From positions 1-64,000 of the forward strand of contig JBCBOR010000002.1 in assembly GCA_039821125.1 (NCBI GenBank): a stretch of DNA of 64,000 bases. Direction: 5' to 3'. The notes beneath the pieces were generated by a model. The model saw only the letters and a list, made by a program, of their open reading frames with translations, did not search any database and was not told the DNA's origin. The stretch is from Thermohalobaculum sp039821125 (GTDB taxonomy: Bacteria; Pseudomonadota; Alphaproteobacteria; Rhodobacterales; Rhodobacteraceae). The position numbers and the translations under genes are program-made. Shown here one piece after another: positions 42,485 through 51,546 of the stretch (positions are counted from its first letter, which is position 1; the number at the start of each line of letters is the position of its first letter).

Positions 42485-43435
42485 ATGTCTGACAAGGAAA
42501 CCCTTTCGTTCGACGATCCGATGCAACGACCGCGGTTTACCGGGTTGGCGTCGTTCTTCCGGGCGCCGTATGTCGAGGATTTCGAGGCCAATCCGCCAGA
42601 GATCGGTGTGTGCGGCGTGCCCTATGATGGCGGCGTCACGAACCGGCCCGGACCGCGCCACGGTCCGCGCGAGGTGCGCAACCAGTCGAGTTTCATGCGC
42701 CGGATCAATCAGGCGACTGGCCTCAGCCCCTTCGTGAAAAGCAAGGTTGCCGATATCGGTGATGCGTGGATCGCCAAGCCGTACGAGCTGGAAGGGGCGC
42801 ACCGCGAGATCGAGGCCTTCTTTGCCCGCGCCCACGGCGCCGGGATCCGGACCCTGGCCTGCGGCGGCGATCACTCGATCAGCCTGCCGATCCTGCGCGC
42901 CATCGCCAAGGACCGTCCGCTGGGCATGATCCACATCGATGCCCATTGCGACACCGGAGACAACTATGGCGGCTCGCGCTTTCACCACGGAGCGCCGTTC
43001 AAGGTGGCGGTGGACGAGGGGCTGCTTGATCCGAAACGCGTCGTGCAGATCGGCATCCGCGGCAGCCTCTACATTGCCGATATGTGGAAGTTCTCGTTCG
43101 ACAGCGGCATGCGGGTCATGATGATCGAGGAGGTCGAGGAGCGCGGCTGGCAGGCCTGCATCGACGAGGCACGCGAGATCGTCGGCGATGACCCTATCTA
43201 TGTCAGCTTCGATATCGACAGTCTGGATCCGGCCTACGCCCCCGGCACCGGCACGCCGGAAGCTGGCGGCCTGACCATGCGCGAGGCGCAAGGGATGTGC
43301 CGACGGCTCGAGGGGCTTAACATCGCCGCCGCCGATATGGTCGAGGTCTCACCCCCCTTCGATGTCGGCGGGGTCACGGCACTGAACGGCGCAACAATCA
43401 TGTACGAGCTGCTCTGCGTGATGGCGGGGCGATGA
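42485..43435 (+). CDS. speB: agmatinase / ureohydrolase family enzyme
   Basis: 316 residues with all manganese-binding motifs: GGDHS (His130), DAHCD (152-156) and SFDIDSLDP. The family releases urea from agmatine, guanidinobutyrate, guanidinopropionate or related compounds; the SpeB name is the closest fit but the substrate is not proven. GAGG-like sequence lies upstream of the ATG. It may be co-transcribed with the four small genes that follow. Confidence 0.88.
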   Translation: MSDKETLSFDDPMQRPRFTGLASFFRAPYVEDFEANPPEIGVCGVPYDGGVTNRPGPRHGPREVRNQSSFMRRINQATGLSPFVKSKVADIGDAWIAKPYELEGAHREIEAFFARAHGAGIRTLACGGDHSISLPILRAIAKDRPLGMIHIDAHCDTGDNYGGSRFHHGAPFKVAVDEGLLDPKRVVQIGIRGSLYIADMWKFSFDSGMRVMMIEEVEERGWQACIDEAREIVGDDPIYVSFDIDSLDPAYAPGTGTPEAGGLTMREAQGMCRRLEGLNIAAADMVEVSPPFDVGGVTALNGATIMYELLCVMAGR

Positions 43436-43456
43436 CCGGACAGCCGACGTAAGCCA

Positions 43457-44065
43457 GTGCCCGCATTCCGCTACATAATGATCAGCACTGTCGCCTGCAG
43501 CGCAGGCTTCTTGGACACTGCGGTGAGCGGGCTGCGCACCGTGATGGACGAACTGCGCACGCAACTGCCCGCGATCGGTGCGTGGTTCGGTGCGTTCGTC
43601 TCCGGCCCGAACGCCGGGAACCTTGCGCTGATCCATCTCTACCGCGAGCTGAACGATGTGGAACCGGCATTTGGCGTCTACGGCGCATCAGGTGCCTTTG
43701 CAGCACTGGCAACCACGGGCAACATTGGCCTGCGAGAGAGGAACCTGATCCGCCTCGATGATGGCGCCAAACCGTTCGACGTGCCCTCTGCCGGGTACCA
43801 GAGTTTTTCGCGATACCCGGCCGTGGTGCTGCGCCCTGACACGCATGAGAGCATCTCGCACGCCCTCTCGGCAGAGGGAACGGCTTACAGCCAATGCGGG
43901 ACCTTCTGGACCGGTCGCAATGCGGGCCAGCGACTGCTCACCGTGGTCTGTCCCGACACGGACGCGATGAATGATGCACACGGCGCGATCGCCGCGCGCG
44001 ATGCGCTGTTGGCCAACCCGATCGAGCGCGACGTCCTGCACATTCTCGGTGGTCCCGGGCGATGA
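43457..44065 (+). CDS. conserved hypothetical protein
   Basis: 202 residues from a GTG; an ATG at 43478 is an alternative start. No signal peptide. Two similar halves (strand-helix patterns around VACSAGFLDTAVSGLRTVMD and FGVYGASGAFAALA) hint at a dimeric alpha-beta barrel, like NIPSNAP relatives. I do not recognise a family with certainty. The stop overlaps the next start (ATGA). Confidence 0.7.
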   Translation: MPAFRYIMISTVACSAGFLDTAVSGLRTVMDELRTQLPAIGAWFGAFVSGPNAGNLALIHLYRELNDVEPAFGVYGASGAFAALATTGNIGLRERNLIRLDDGAKPFDVPSAGYQSFSRYPAVVLRPDTHESISHALSAEGTAYSQCGTFWTGRNAGQRLLTVVCPDTDAMNDAHGAIAARDALLANPIERDVLHILGGPGR

Positions 44066-44364
44066 CCAAATGCATCCTCGTCAAATGGCTGCACTGGCTC
44101 GTGCCACTGACTGTCCTGACGGGCGGGATGGCGGGCCTTGCCCCGGATTATCCTGTGATGGGCTTTGGCATCGTTCCCCTGAACCCGGCGGGCTGGGGCA
44201 CGCCCGGTCTGCATGATCTGGCCGAGGACGTTCACGAGATCGCGTTCAATGTCACGATCCTGTTGATCTTTGCGCATATGGCGTTCCATATCTGGCGCCA
44301 CTTTGGATTGCGTGACAATGCACTCAGGATCATAGCGCCAAAGGCTCTGCACAGGTTCCTCTGA
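44062..44364 (+). CDS. small cytochrome b561-like membrane protein
   Basis: 100 residues. KWLHWLVPLTVLTGG opens with a conserved His; a second hydrophobic helix, EIAFNVTILLIFAHMAFHIWRH, has His spaced for haem ligation. It resembles half of a cytochrome b561/DUF4405 domain, so it may dimerise to bind haem or be a remnant. Co-translated with the preceding gene. Confidence 0.68.
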   Translation: MTKCILVKWLHWLVPLTVLTGGMAGLAPDYPVMGFGIVPLNPAGWGTPGLHDLAEDVHEIAFNVTILLIFAHMAFHIWRHFGLRDNALRIIAPKALHRFL

Positions 44365-44373
44365 GGATCCGGA

Positions 44374-44808
44374 ATGACCGACATCTTTACCAATCCGGCG
44401 CAGGCCGCCCGCACCGAGATCGAGCGGCTTCATGCGTTCATCGAGGGCTGGTTCCGCGGCACCATGCCCAAGGACACCTTTGCCCAGGGGTTTGCGAACC
44501 GGCTGCACGCGGGGTTCGAGAACGTCCAGCCCTCGGGCGCGGTGTTGAGCCGAGCCGATCTTCTGGACCCGATCCGCGACGCGCATGGCCGGAACCCCGA
44601 CTTTCGGATCAAGATCCGCGATGTGCGCCTTCTGGGTGCCTGGCCGGAGGCCAAGCTGATCCAGGCGAGCTACATCGAGGCGCAGACCGGCGCCCGCAAC
44701 TCTGCCGCGGACAATGACCGGCGCTCGACCGTGCTGTTCGAGTCGCCGCTGGGGCGGCTGATCTGGCGCCACCTGCATGAGACCGCGGTGCCGCAGGAGG
44801 AAGGCTGA
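44374..44808 (+). CDS. hypothetical protein, NTF2/SnoaL-like
   Basis: 144 residues. ERLHAFIEGWFRGTMPKD at the N-terminus and RRSTVLFESPLGRLIWRHLHET at the C-terminus fit a cone-shaped NTF2-like fold of the type in DUF4440/SnoaL proteins. Function unknown. It is 9 bp after the b561-like gene and 1 bp before the next gene. Confidence 0.7.
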   Translation: MTDIFTNPAQAARTEIERLHAFIEGWFRGTMPKDTFAQGFANRLHAGFENVQPSGAVLSRADLLDPIRDAHGRNPDFRIKIRDVRLLGAWPEAKLIQASYIEAQTGARNSAADNDRRSTVLFESPLGRLIWRHLHETAVPQEEG

Positions 44809-44809
44809 G

Positions 44810-45253
44810 ATGGATGGCATTCTGACTTCGGCGACCTCGCGGCAGATCTCGCTGCTGGTGCTGCGCCTGACACTGGCCGGGCTCATCTTCTGGTGGGGCC
44901 TGGTCAAGGGGCTGAACATCGGCGTCGGCGCCAATGTGTCCGACAAGTACTATGGCGGGACCTTCAGCCAGGAGATCCTGCTCATCGCCTTTGGCTGGTT
45001 TCAGGTCGTGCTCGCCGTGATGATTGCGCTTGGACCGTGGCGGCGTTTCACGCTGCCGGTGATGTTCGTGATCAACGCTTTCGTGGCCGCGGCGGTGTGG
45101 CAGTCGATCATCGATCCGTTCTGGCTCTGGATGGGCGGCGAGAAACCGGGCACGGTCAATGCCTTGTTCTACCCCTCGGCGGTAGTTGTTGCGGGATGCT
45201 GGGTGCTGATCGCGTTCCGCCGCGAGGACAGGCTCGCCTTCGGTCCGCACTGA
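44810..45253 (+). CDS. DoxX-like integral membrane protein
   Basis: 147 residues with four hydrophobic helices (about 13-33, 52-75, 80-105, 118-138). The layout VLRLTLAGLIFWWGLVKGLN, then GWFQVVLAVMIALG, resembles the DoxX family. GAGGAAGG precedes the ATG. Last gene of the apparent agmatinase-linked run. Confidence 0.74.
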   Translation: MDGILTSATSRQISLLVLRLTLAGLIFWWGLVKGLNIGVGANVSDKYYGGTFSQEILLIAFGWFQVVLAVMIALGPWRRFTLPVMFVINAFVAAAVWQSIIDPFWLWMGGEKPGTVNALFYPSAVVVAGCWVLIAFRREDRLAFGPH

Positions 45254-45324
45254 GCCCCACGCTGCGATCCGGGGATCCAAGGGGCCGAAGGTCAGACGCG
45301 CAGGCGGCAAGACGGGCCTAGCGG

Positions 45325-46740
45325 TCAGGCGACCTGTCGTCCCTGCTGCTCCGCCAGACACATCACACGCTTGACCTCGGCCTCGAAGACGCGCTGGTCG
45401 ATCGGCTTTGCGACATATCCCTCGATCCCAAGCGCCATGTAGTCCACCCTGTCCGACCCCATGGCATTGGCAGTGAGCGCTATGATCGGGATATGGCGCG
45501 CAAAGTCCTTGCGGATCCGCCGCGCGGTCTCGCGCCCATCCATGCGCGGCATCTGCATATCGAGCAGCACCAGATCGCATGCTTCTGCCGACAGAATCTC
45601 AAGCGCCGCGATCCCGTCTTCCGCCTCCAGCACCTCGGCTCCGGTCGGCTCCAGGAACATGCCCGCGATCAGGCGGTTGGTGTCGGTGTCATCGACGATC
45701 AGGATGCGCCGTCCCGCCATCGAGAGTGTCTGGTCGTCCTCGCGCTCGTCCCGTTCGGTAGCTGGGCGGTCCACAACCCCGGCGCAGGCAATCGTCAGGC
45801 GGAAGGTCGCTCCCTCCCCCGGAACCGATCGCACGACCAGATCACCGCCCATGTTCCGCGCAAGCTGTCGGCAGATCGAAAGACCAAGCCCAGTCCCGCC
45901 ATACTCTCCGGCCGTCGACCCGTCGGCCTGCGCGAACGCATCGAAGATCTTGTCCTGCACCTCCGGCGGAATGCCGACACCCGTATCCTCGACATCGAGC
46001 ACCAGCATCAGCTTGTCGCCCCGGTCGAATATCCCGACGGAGACGTAGATCCCGCCGGTCTTGGTGAACTTGATCGCATTCGACAGCAGATTGCCGAGGC
46101 ACTGGCGCAATCGGATGGCGTCGACCTCGGCCCGTGCGGGCACATCGTCACCAAAACTCAGCGTCATCTCCAGGCCCTTGTTGCGCGCGGTCGCCTCGAA
46201 GATCTGCACGGTGCGCGCGATTTCGCTGCGCAGGACCGAGTCGACCGGTACAATCTCCATCTCGCCTGCTTCGATTTTCGACATGTCCAGCACATCGTTC
46301 AGCAGCGTCAACAGCACCTGCCCGCTGTCTGAGAGAACGTTTACTGTACGCCGGTCGCAAGGATCGAGCGGGCGCTGCGCCAGGATCTGGATCGAGCCGA
46401 GGATGCCGTTCAAGGGCGTTCGGATCTCGTGGCTCATGACCGCGAGAAACCGTCCGCGGGCCGCGGCGGCGTGCTCCGCAGCCTCCCGCGCTTCGATCAG
46501 ATGCTGTTGCTGCGCTTTCAGCGCTTCCTGCGCGGCTTTCACCTTGTACTGCTGATGGGCGGCATAAAAGCAAAGCGGCGGCGCGACGATGCCTGTAACC
46601 ATCATCGCCAACAGCGGGACCGGCTCGAAATACGGCGGGAATAACAGGATGTTCAGCGCCGGCGCGAGCACGACCGCCAGGATCACGGCAATCGTGATCA
46701 GAACCGCGGCGTAACGTAGCTTTCGCAGGTGAATAGACAT
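45325..46740 (-). CDS. hybrid sensor histidine kinase / response regulator
   Basis: 471 residues. Two N-terminal membrane helices (about 10-35 and 40-60), a coiled linker, a dimerisation domain with His104 in FLAVMSHEIRTPLNG, an HATPase domain (NLLSNAIKF, DTGVGIPPE, GGTGLGLSI), and a C-terminal receiver (ILIVDDTDTNRL, LLDMQMPRMDG with phospho-Asp, YVAKPID). There is no extracytoplasmic sensor domain, so the signal may be sensed in the membrane. The partner is not adjacent. Confidence 0.93.
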   Translation of the reverse strand: MSIHLRKLRYAAVLITIAVILAVVLAPALNILLFPPYFEPVPLLAMMVTGIVAPPLCFYAAHQQYKVKAAQEALKAQQQHLIEAREAAEHAAAARGRFLAVMSHEIRTPLNGILGSIQILAQRPLDPCDRRTVNVLSDSGQVLLTLLNDVLDMSKIEAGEMEIVPVDSVLRSEIARTVQIFEATARNKGLEMTLSFGDDVPARAEVDAIRLRQCLGNLLSNAIKFTKTGGIYVSVGIFDRGDKLMLVLDVEDTGVGIPPEVQDKIFDAFAQADGSTAGEYGGTGLGLSICRQLARNMGGDLVVRSVPGEGATFRLTIACAGVVDRPATERDEREDDQTLSMAGRRILIVDDTDTNRLIAGMFLEPTGAEVLEAEDGIAALEILSAEACDLVLLDMQMPRMDGRETARRIRKDFARHIPIIALTANAMGSDRVDYMALGIEGYVAKPIDQRVFEAEVKRVMCLAEQQGRQVA

Positions 46741-46817
46741 GACGCCAATATGATAAGCGACAGGTGTTGCCGATTCGGTAACCTCCCCCGAAGACCGCCA
46801 GCCAGAAGGCCCTATCG

Positions 46818-47753
46818 ATGTCCGAGATTATCCTCCACAACTATCCCGCCTCTCCCGTTGCCGAGAAGGTGCGCAAGGCCTTTGGACTGAAAGGGCTGGG
46901 CTGGCGCGATGTCGAAATCCCGCGCCTGCCGCCGAAACCGGACCTGATCCCGCTGACCGGAGGGTATCGACGCACACCGGTGATGCAGATCGGTGCGGAT
47001 ATCTTCTGTGACAGTCAGTGCATCCTGCGCGAGATCGAGCGACGCTATCCTGAGCCGACCTTCTTCCCGGGCGGAGCGAACGGCATGGCCGTGGCGGTCA
47101 GCCGCTGGTCGGATGGGGAACTCTTCGCGCTTGCGGTCAAGATCATCCTCGGGGCTGCGGGCGATGCCCTGGACCCAGCCTTCGCCGCGGATCGCGGGCG
47201 GCTCTACCTCGGGCCGGACTGGGCCGAGCGTCTGAAGGCGGCGAATGCCGACCTGCCCCATCTTGCCGCCCAGATGCGGGCGCATATCGGCTGGGTCGAT
47301 CAGCGCCTCGCGACCGGGCGGAAATTCATGCTGGGCGATGCGCCGGGCCTGCCCGATGTGCTGGTCTGGCATGTTGTCTGGTTCCTCGCCGGCCGCTGGG
47401 CGGACGGTCCGGCTTTCCTCGACCAGTTCGAGCAGATCGGCCCATGGCGCACGCGGATGGAGGCGCTCGGCAGCGGCAACAGCCAGCCGTTGAGCGCCGA
47501 GGACGCGCTGACCCTGGCGCGCGACACCGAGATTGCCACACCGGAGGCGGCGGACCCCGGCGATCCGCAAGGCATCGCGCCGGGGCAGCGGATTTCGGTC
47601 GCGCCCGACCTCGATGGCGGGGAACAGGCGGTGGAGGGCATCGCCCGCCATTTCAGCCGGGATGTGATCGCCCTGACGCGGACGGATCCACGCGCCGGCG
47701 AAGTCTGCGTCCACTTCCCGCGTTCAGGCTATCGGATCACGCCGCTCGGCTAG
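46818..47753 (+). CDS. glutathione S-transferase family protein
   Basis: 311 residues, longer than the usual 200-220. An N-terminal thioredoxin-like domain (ILHNYPASPVAEKVRKAFGLKG, then DSQCILREIERRYPEP with the glutathione-binding Gln/Ser-type residues) precedes a helical domain to about 215. The last 90 residues (EDALTLARDTEIATPEAADP onward) form an extra small domain seen in a subset of proteobacterial members. Substrate unknown. Confidence 0.88.
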   Translation: MSEIILHNYPASPVAEKVRKAFGLKGLGWRDVEIPRLPPKPDLIPLTGGYRRTPVMQIGADIFCDSQCILREIERRYPEPTFFPGGANGMAVAVSRWSDGELFALAVKIILGAAGDALDPAFAADRGRLYLGPDWAERLKAANADLPHLAAQMRAHIGWVDQRLATGRKFMLGDAPGLPDVLVWHVVWFLAGRWADGPAFLDQFEQIGPWRTRMEALGSGNSQPLSAEDALTLARDTEIATPEAADPGDPQGIAPGQRISVAPDLDGGEQAVEGIARHFSRDVIALTRTDPRAGEVCVHFPRSGYRITPLG

Positions 47754-47779
47754 AGCAGCGCGACATGGCGGCGCCGAGC

Positions 47780-49192
47780 CTAGTTAGCGCCGCTCCGCCG
47801 TTCGATCACAGCCGAGATCGGCGCAAACCAGACCGGGCGCCGGTCCCGTTCCAAGCCCCAGCGCAGCAGCGCCTGCAAGGCCTCCTGACTGGCGTCGACC
47901 ACAAGGATCGCATTGCCCTCGCGCTGCGCCCGATAGGCGGTTGTCTCGAGGATTTCGTAGATCTGTTCGGTCGTCGCACCGGCCGGTATCAGTCTGTTGA
48001 CCGCAACATAGGCGACATCGCCGCGGTCCCGGATCGGCTCGGCAATCGTCGCGGCGCCGGGACGCGCATCGACATAGGCGAAGCCATGGCTCTCGATCGT
48101 CTTCAGCGTGGTTCCGAGCAACCCGGGGTCCGAGGCCCCGAGCGTATCGCCCGGCACTGTCGCACCCACCGCCATGTCCAGGACCGCCATGCGGGCATTC
48201 ACCTCGAGCGCAACCCTCTCTGGATCCATCGATGTCAGGATCTGCCCGGCAGCACCTGTCTCGTCGGCCTGGAGTGGGAGCTGGCTGAGAACCTCGTGTT
48301 GAGCCTCCCGCGCGGCGAGCGCGAACGCCCGGTCCGAAGGCGAGGTCGGTGTGACCGAAAAGGTCAGCGGCATGGTCAACAGCGGAAGCGCCTCGGGATC
48401 GATGGCACTGCTGGTCGCATTGGCAAGAACCACAGCCATCAGCGGCGCATCGTCCGGCACGTCGAAAGCACGGGCATTCACGGCCAGTGCCGGGCCGCTG
48501 AGGTTGATTGTGACAGGCTCCGGCGGTGGACCGATCTCGGTCGGGGCCAGGGCCGCGACTTCGGTCGTCTCCGTCTCGGCGGTCGCTGCATTTTCGGGCG
48601 CTGCATCCTGCGTCGCCGTATCGTCAGACGCAGCTTCTGTCGCAGGATCAGCGGTCACTGCCTGATCCGCTGCCGCTGTGTCCACGTCGCCTTGCGCTGC
48701 CGGTTCCTGTGCCGGCTCGGTCTGCGCCGCCTGATCACCCGCACCGGCATCAGCCTGCGTCTCGGCGGTCTGTGTGCTCTCGCCCGAGCCGTTTGTTGTC
48801 TCCGGGCTTTGTGTCGTTTCGACCGACTCTGGTTCCGAAGGATCCGAGGGCGCAGTGGTCCCGACGATCACCGGCACCGTCAGCCCCTCGTCTTCCTCAG
48901 GTGCCGCGGTATCGCCCGTATCCGTGGACGCTTGTGTCTGATCACTTGCGACGCCGCGCGAGTCGTTCGAATTGTCGATCACCCGCACGGCACCGACACC
49001 CGGCAGGTTCTCGGGCAACGGGATCGACAGGCTCAGCACGATCGCGGCAACAAGGCTGAACAACACCCCGAACAGCGCGCCCTTGGCGCCGGAGATCAGG
49101 CCGGGGTTGCTTGCCTCGGCTCCATTCTCGAGATCGGCAATGTTGCCTTGCGGAATGGTGATCGATCGGGCCGACTTGCCGCTTTCTGCCAT
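47780..49192 (-). CDS. divergent polysaccharide deacetylase family protein
   Basis: 470 residues from MAESGKSARSI. A membrane anchor at about 38-58 (LFGVLFSLVAAIVLSLSIPL) is followed by a 150-residue low-complexity linker rich in Thr, Glu, Ala, Asp and Gln. The C-terminal periplasmic domain (about 255-465) matches YibQ-type divergent deacetylases (MAVVLANATSSAIDPEALPLLTMPLTF, GFAYVDARPG). These lack several catalytic residues, and function is unknown. Confidence 0.86.
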   Translation of the reverse strand: MAESGKSARSITIPQGNIADLENGAEASNPGLISGAKGALFGVLFSLVAAIVLSLSIPLPENLPGVGAVRVIDNSNDSRGVASDQTQASTDTGDTAAPEEDEGLTVPVIVGTTAPSDPSEPESVETTQSPETTNGSGESTQTAETQADAGAGDQAAQTEPAQEPAAQGDVDTAAADQAVTADPATEAASDDTATQDAAPENAATAETETTEVAALAPTEIGPPPEPVTINLSGPALAVNARAFDVPDDAPLMAVVLANATSSAIDPEALPLLTMPLTFSVTPTSPSDRAFALAAREAQHEVLSQLPLQADETGAAGQILTSMDPERVALEVNARMAVLDMAVGATVPGDTLGASDPGLLGTTLKTIESHGFAYVDARPGAATIAEPIRDRGDVAYVAVNRLIPAGATTEQIYEILETTAYRAQREGNAILVVDASQEALQALLRWGLERDRRPVWFAPISAVIERRSGAN

Positions 49193-49343
49193 CGTGCCTC
49201 CTGTCCGGATCGCAAGTGCTTTGCGTCCACGCCGGATCTTGCCTGCAACTTGACGCAAGCTTGTCTCTCAGCGCATCTATAGCCTCATGCGCCGCACGCC
49301 GCCAAGGGTGGATGCGCGCAAGACGGGCTTGGGGCGGCAGAGA

Positions 49344-49919
49344 ATGATCCTGTTGATCGACAATTACGACAGCTTCACGTGGAATCTGGTTCACTTTCTC
49401 GGGGAACTGGGTGCCGAAGCGCGGGTGGTGCGCAACGATGAGCTGACCGTGGACGAAGCGCTCGCGACCGGTGCAGATGCCATCGTGCTGTCGCCAGGCC
49501 CCTGCGATCCACCAAAGGCAGGGATCTGCATGGAGTTGGTGCGCCGGGCGCCCGAGGACCTGCCGATCCTGGGCGTCTGCCTTGGCCATCAGTCCATCGG
49601 ACAGGCGCTGGGCGGCGAGACCGTGCGCTGCCACGAGATCCTGCACGGCAAGCTCTCGACCATCACCCATAACGGCACGGGCGTCTTCGCAGGGCTGCCG
49701 CAGGGGTTCGAGGTGACGCGCTACCACTCGCTGGTTGTGAAGCCTGAGACAATGCCGGACTGCCTGACTGTTACCGCGCGCTCGGAATCGGGTGTGGTGA
49801 TGGGTGTCTCGCACCGGTCACGGCCCCTGCACGGGGTTCAGTTCCACCCGGAATCGATCCGGACCGAGCACGGATATGCGATGCTCCGGAACTTCCTCGA
49901 TCTGGCGGAGGCCGCATGA
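49344..49919 (+). CDS. trpG: anthranilate synthase component II (glutamine amidotransferase)
   Basis: 191 residues from MILLIDNYDSFTWNLVHFLG. The class I amidotransferase triad is present: Cys in LGVCLGHQS, and His and Glu in VQFHPESIRTEHG. It supplies ammonia to TrpE (not in this window). The stop overlaps trpD by 4 bases (ATGA), a classic trpGD coupling. Confidence 0.95.
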   Translation: MILLIDNYDSFTWNLVHFLGELGAEARVVRNDELTVDEALATGADAIVLSPGPCDPPKAGICMELVRRAPEDLPILGVCLGHQSIGQALGGETVRCHEILHGKLSTITHNGTGVFAGLPQGFEVTRYHSLVVKPETMPDCLTVTARSESGVVMGVSHRSRPLHGVQFHPESIRTEHGYAMLRNFLDLAEAA

Positions 49920-50944
49920 GCGACAGTCTGAAGCCGCTGATCGGCAAGGCCTCGGCCGGGGCGCTGTCTCGGGAAGAGGCCGTCGCAGCGTTCGAAATCA
50001 TCATGTCCGGCGAGGCAACCCCGGCGCAGATCGGCGGCTTTCTGATGACGCTGCGCACACGCGGAGAGACCGTCGACGAGATCGCGGGCGCTGCCTCGGT
50101 CATGCGGGCCAAGGCCGCGCCGGTCGCGGCCCCGGCGGGCGCGATGGACATCGTCGGCACGGGCGGCGACGGCAAACATACGCTCAATATCTCAACGGCC
50201 ACGGCCTTTGTCGTCGCGGGTTGCGGCGTTCCCGTGGCGAAACATGGGAACAAGGCCCTGTCCTCTCGATCCGGCGCGGCGGATGTGCTGGGCGAGATGG
50301 GCGTGAACTCGATGGTCGAGGCGGCAGTGGCCGAGCGCGCACTGGCCGAGACCGGCATCTGCTTCATGATGGCGCCGATGCACCATGCCGCCATGCGCCA
50401 TGTCGGCCCGGCGCGGGTCGAGCTAGGCACCGGGACCGTCTTCAACATCCTTGGCCCGCTGACCAATCCGGCGGGGGTCAAACACCAGCTGACAGGCGCC
50501 TTCTCGCCCGCGTTTCTGCGCCCGATGGCCGAAACACTAGGCGCGCTCGGGTCGGAAACCGCCTGGTTGGTCCACGGGGCGGACGGCACCGATGAAGTGT
50601 CGATCTGCGGCCCCACCAAGGTCGTCTCGCTCTGCGAGGGGTCGATCACCGACTACGAACTGCACCCCGAACAAGCGGGTCTGCCCGTGCACCCGTTCGA
50701 GGAGATCCTCGGCGGCACACCCGCGGACAACGCGGCCGCGTTCCGCGGCGTGATCGAGGACGCGCAGGACACCCCCAAGGCCCGGGCCTATCGGGACGCC
50801 GTGCTGTTGAATGCGGCGTCGGCTCTTGTCGTTGTGGGGCGCGCGGACGACCTGAAATCCGGGGTCGAGATGGCGCGCGAAAGCCTTGCCTCCGGCGCTG
50901 CCAAAACCAAGGTCACCGCGCTGGCGAAAGCGACGAACGCCTAG
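49916..50944 (+). CDS. trpD: anthranilate phosphoribosyltransferase
   Basis: 342 residues. KASAGALSREEAVAAFEIIM at the N-terminus, then the phosphoribosyl pyrophosphate site MDIVGTGGDGKHTLNIST, and KHGNKALSSRSGAADVLGEMG. It makes phosphoribosyl anthranilate in tryptophan synthesis. In related genomes trpC follows immediately; here trpC is 5.7 kb downstream. Confidence 0.96.
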   Translation: MSDSLKPLIGKASAGALSREEAVAAFEIIMSGEATPAQIGGFLMTLRTRGETVDEIAGAASVMRAKAAPVAAPAGAMDIVGTGGDGKHTLNISTATAFVVAGCGVPVAKHGNKALSSRSGAADVLGEMGVNSMVEAAVAERALAETGICFMMAPMHHAAMRHVGPARVELGTGTVFNILGPLTNPAGVKHQLTGAFSPAFLRPMAETLGALGSETAWLVHGADGTDEVSICGPTKVVSLCEGSITDYELHPEQAGLPVHPFEEILGGTPADNAAAFRGVIEDAQDTPKARAYRDAVLLNAASALVVVGRADDLKSGVEMARESLASGAAKTKVTALAKATNA

Positions 50945-51360
50945 GCGCTAAGCTCGAACTGCGCATCGGACCGGGTGTCAACTGCCGCGCGTTCATTGCA
51001 GCTCAGCACGACGATCTTCCACGCCCCTTCGATGCAGCGCAGCACGTAGGACAGCGTCTTGCGCCGCACCACACGGGCCTCGGCATTCACAAGCTTGGTG
51101 TCGGTCACAACGAAGGCCATGTCATCATCGGTGACGAACTGGCTGACAATCTTCGTGTCGGTTCGCACGACATGATGCGCAAGCATCGACTGCTGCCACT
51201 CGGACAACAGTTGCGCGAAATGGTCGTCTGTCTCGATGACAGTGTTCTGGTTGTCGATACACAAAACGAAGGGCAGTCGGTACCGCGCGACGATCGCATC
51301 GAGATCGCCAGCGTTCATGCCTTTCGCACCGTCCATGATCGTCCGATAAATGTCGGCCAT
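50941..51360 (-). CDS. hypothetical protein, NTF2-like
   Basis: 139 residues from MADIYRTIMDGAKGMNAGDL; an upstream start at 51396 adds 12 residues. The pattern of an N-terminal helix pair and strands LSYVLRCIEGAWKIVVLSCNE fits SnoaL/NTF2-like proteins. Function unknown. The stop codon overlaps the trpD stop from the opposite strand (4 bases). First gene of the apparent trpD-trpC insertion. Confidence 0.76.
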   Translation of the reverse strand: MADIYRTIMDGAKGMNAGDLDAIVARYRLPFVLCIDNQNTVIETDDHFAQLLSEWQQSMLAHHVVRTDTKIVSQFVTDDDMAFVVTDTKLVNAEARVVRRKTLSYVLRCIEGAWKIVVLSCNERAAVDTRSDAQFELSA

Positions 51361-51546
51361 CCCTGTACTCCTGATTGTAACTGATCCGGGATACACGCTC
51401 TGGCGTTGTCCCGGGCGTCCTACAGAGCATATGGGTGCAGTGCAACAGAACTTCGGTCAGAACTGTTGTCCTTTTTGCAAAGCCGGTTTGCGTGGTTGGT
51501 CCGCCCCAGTCAGGGACGGACCGTTTTTGAGGGCAGCAACCCGTGA

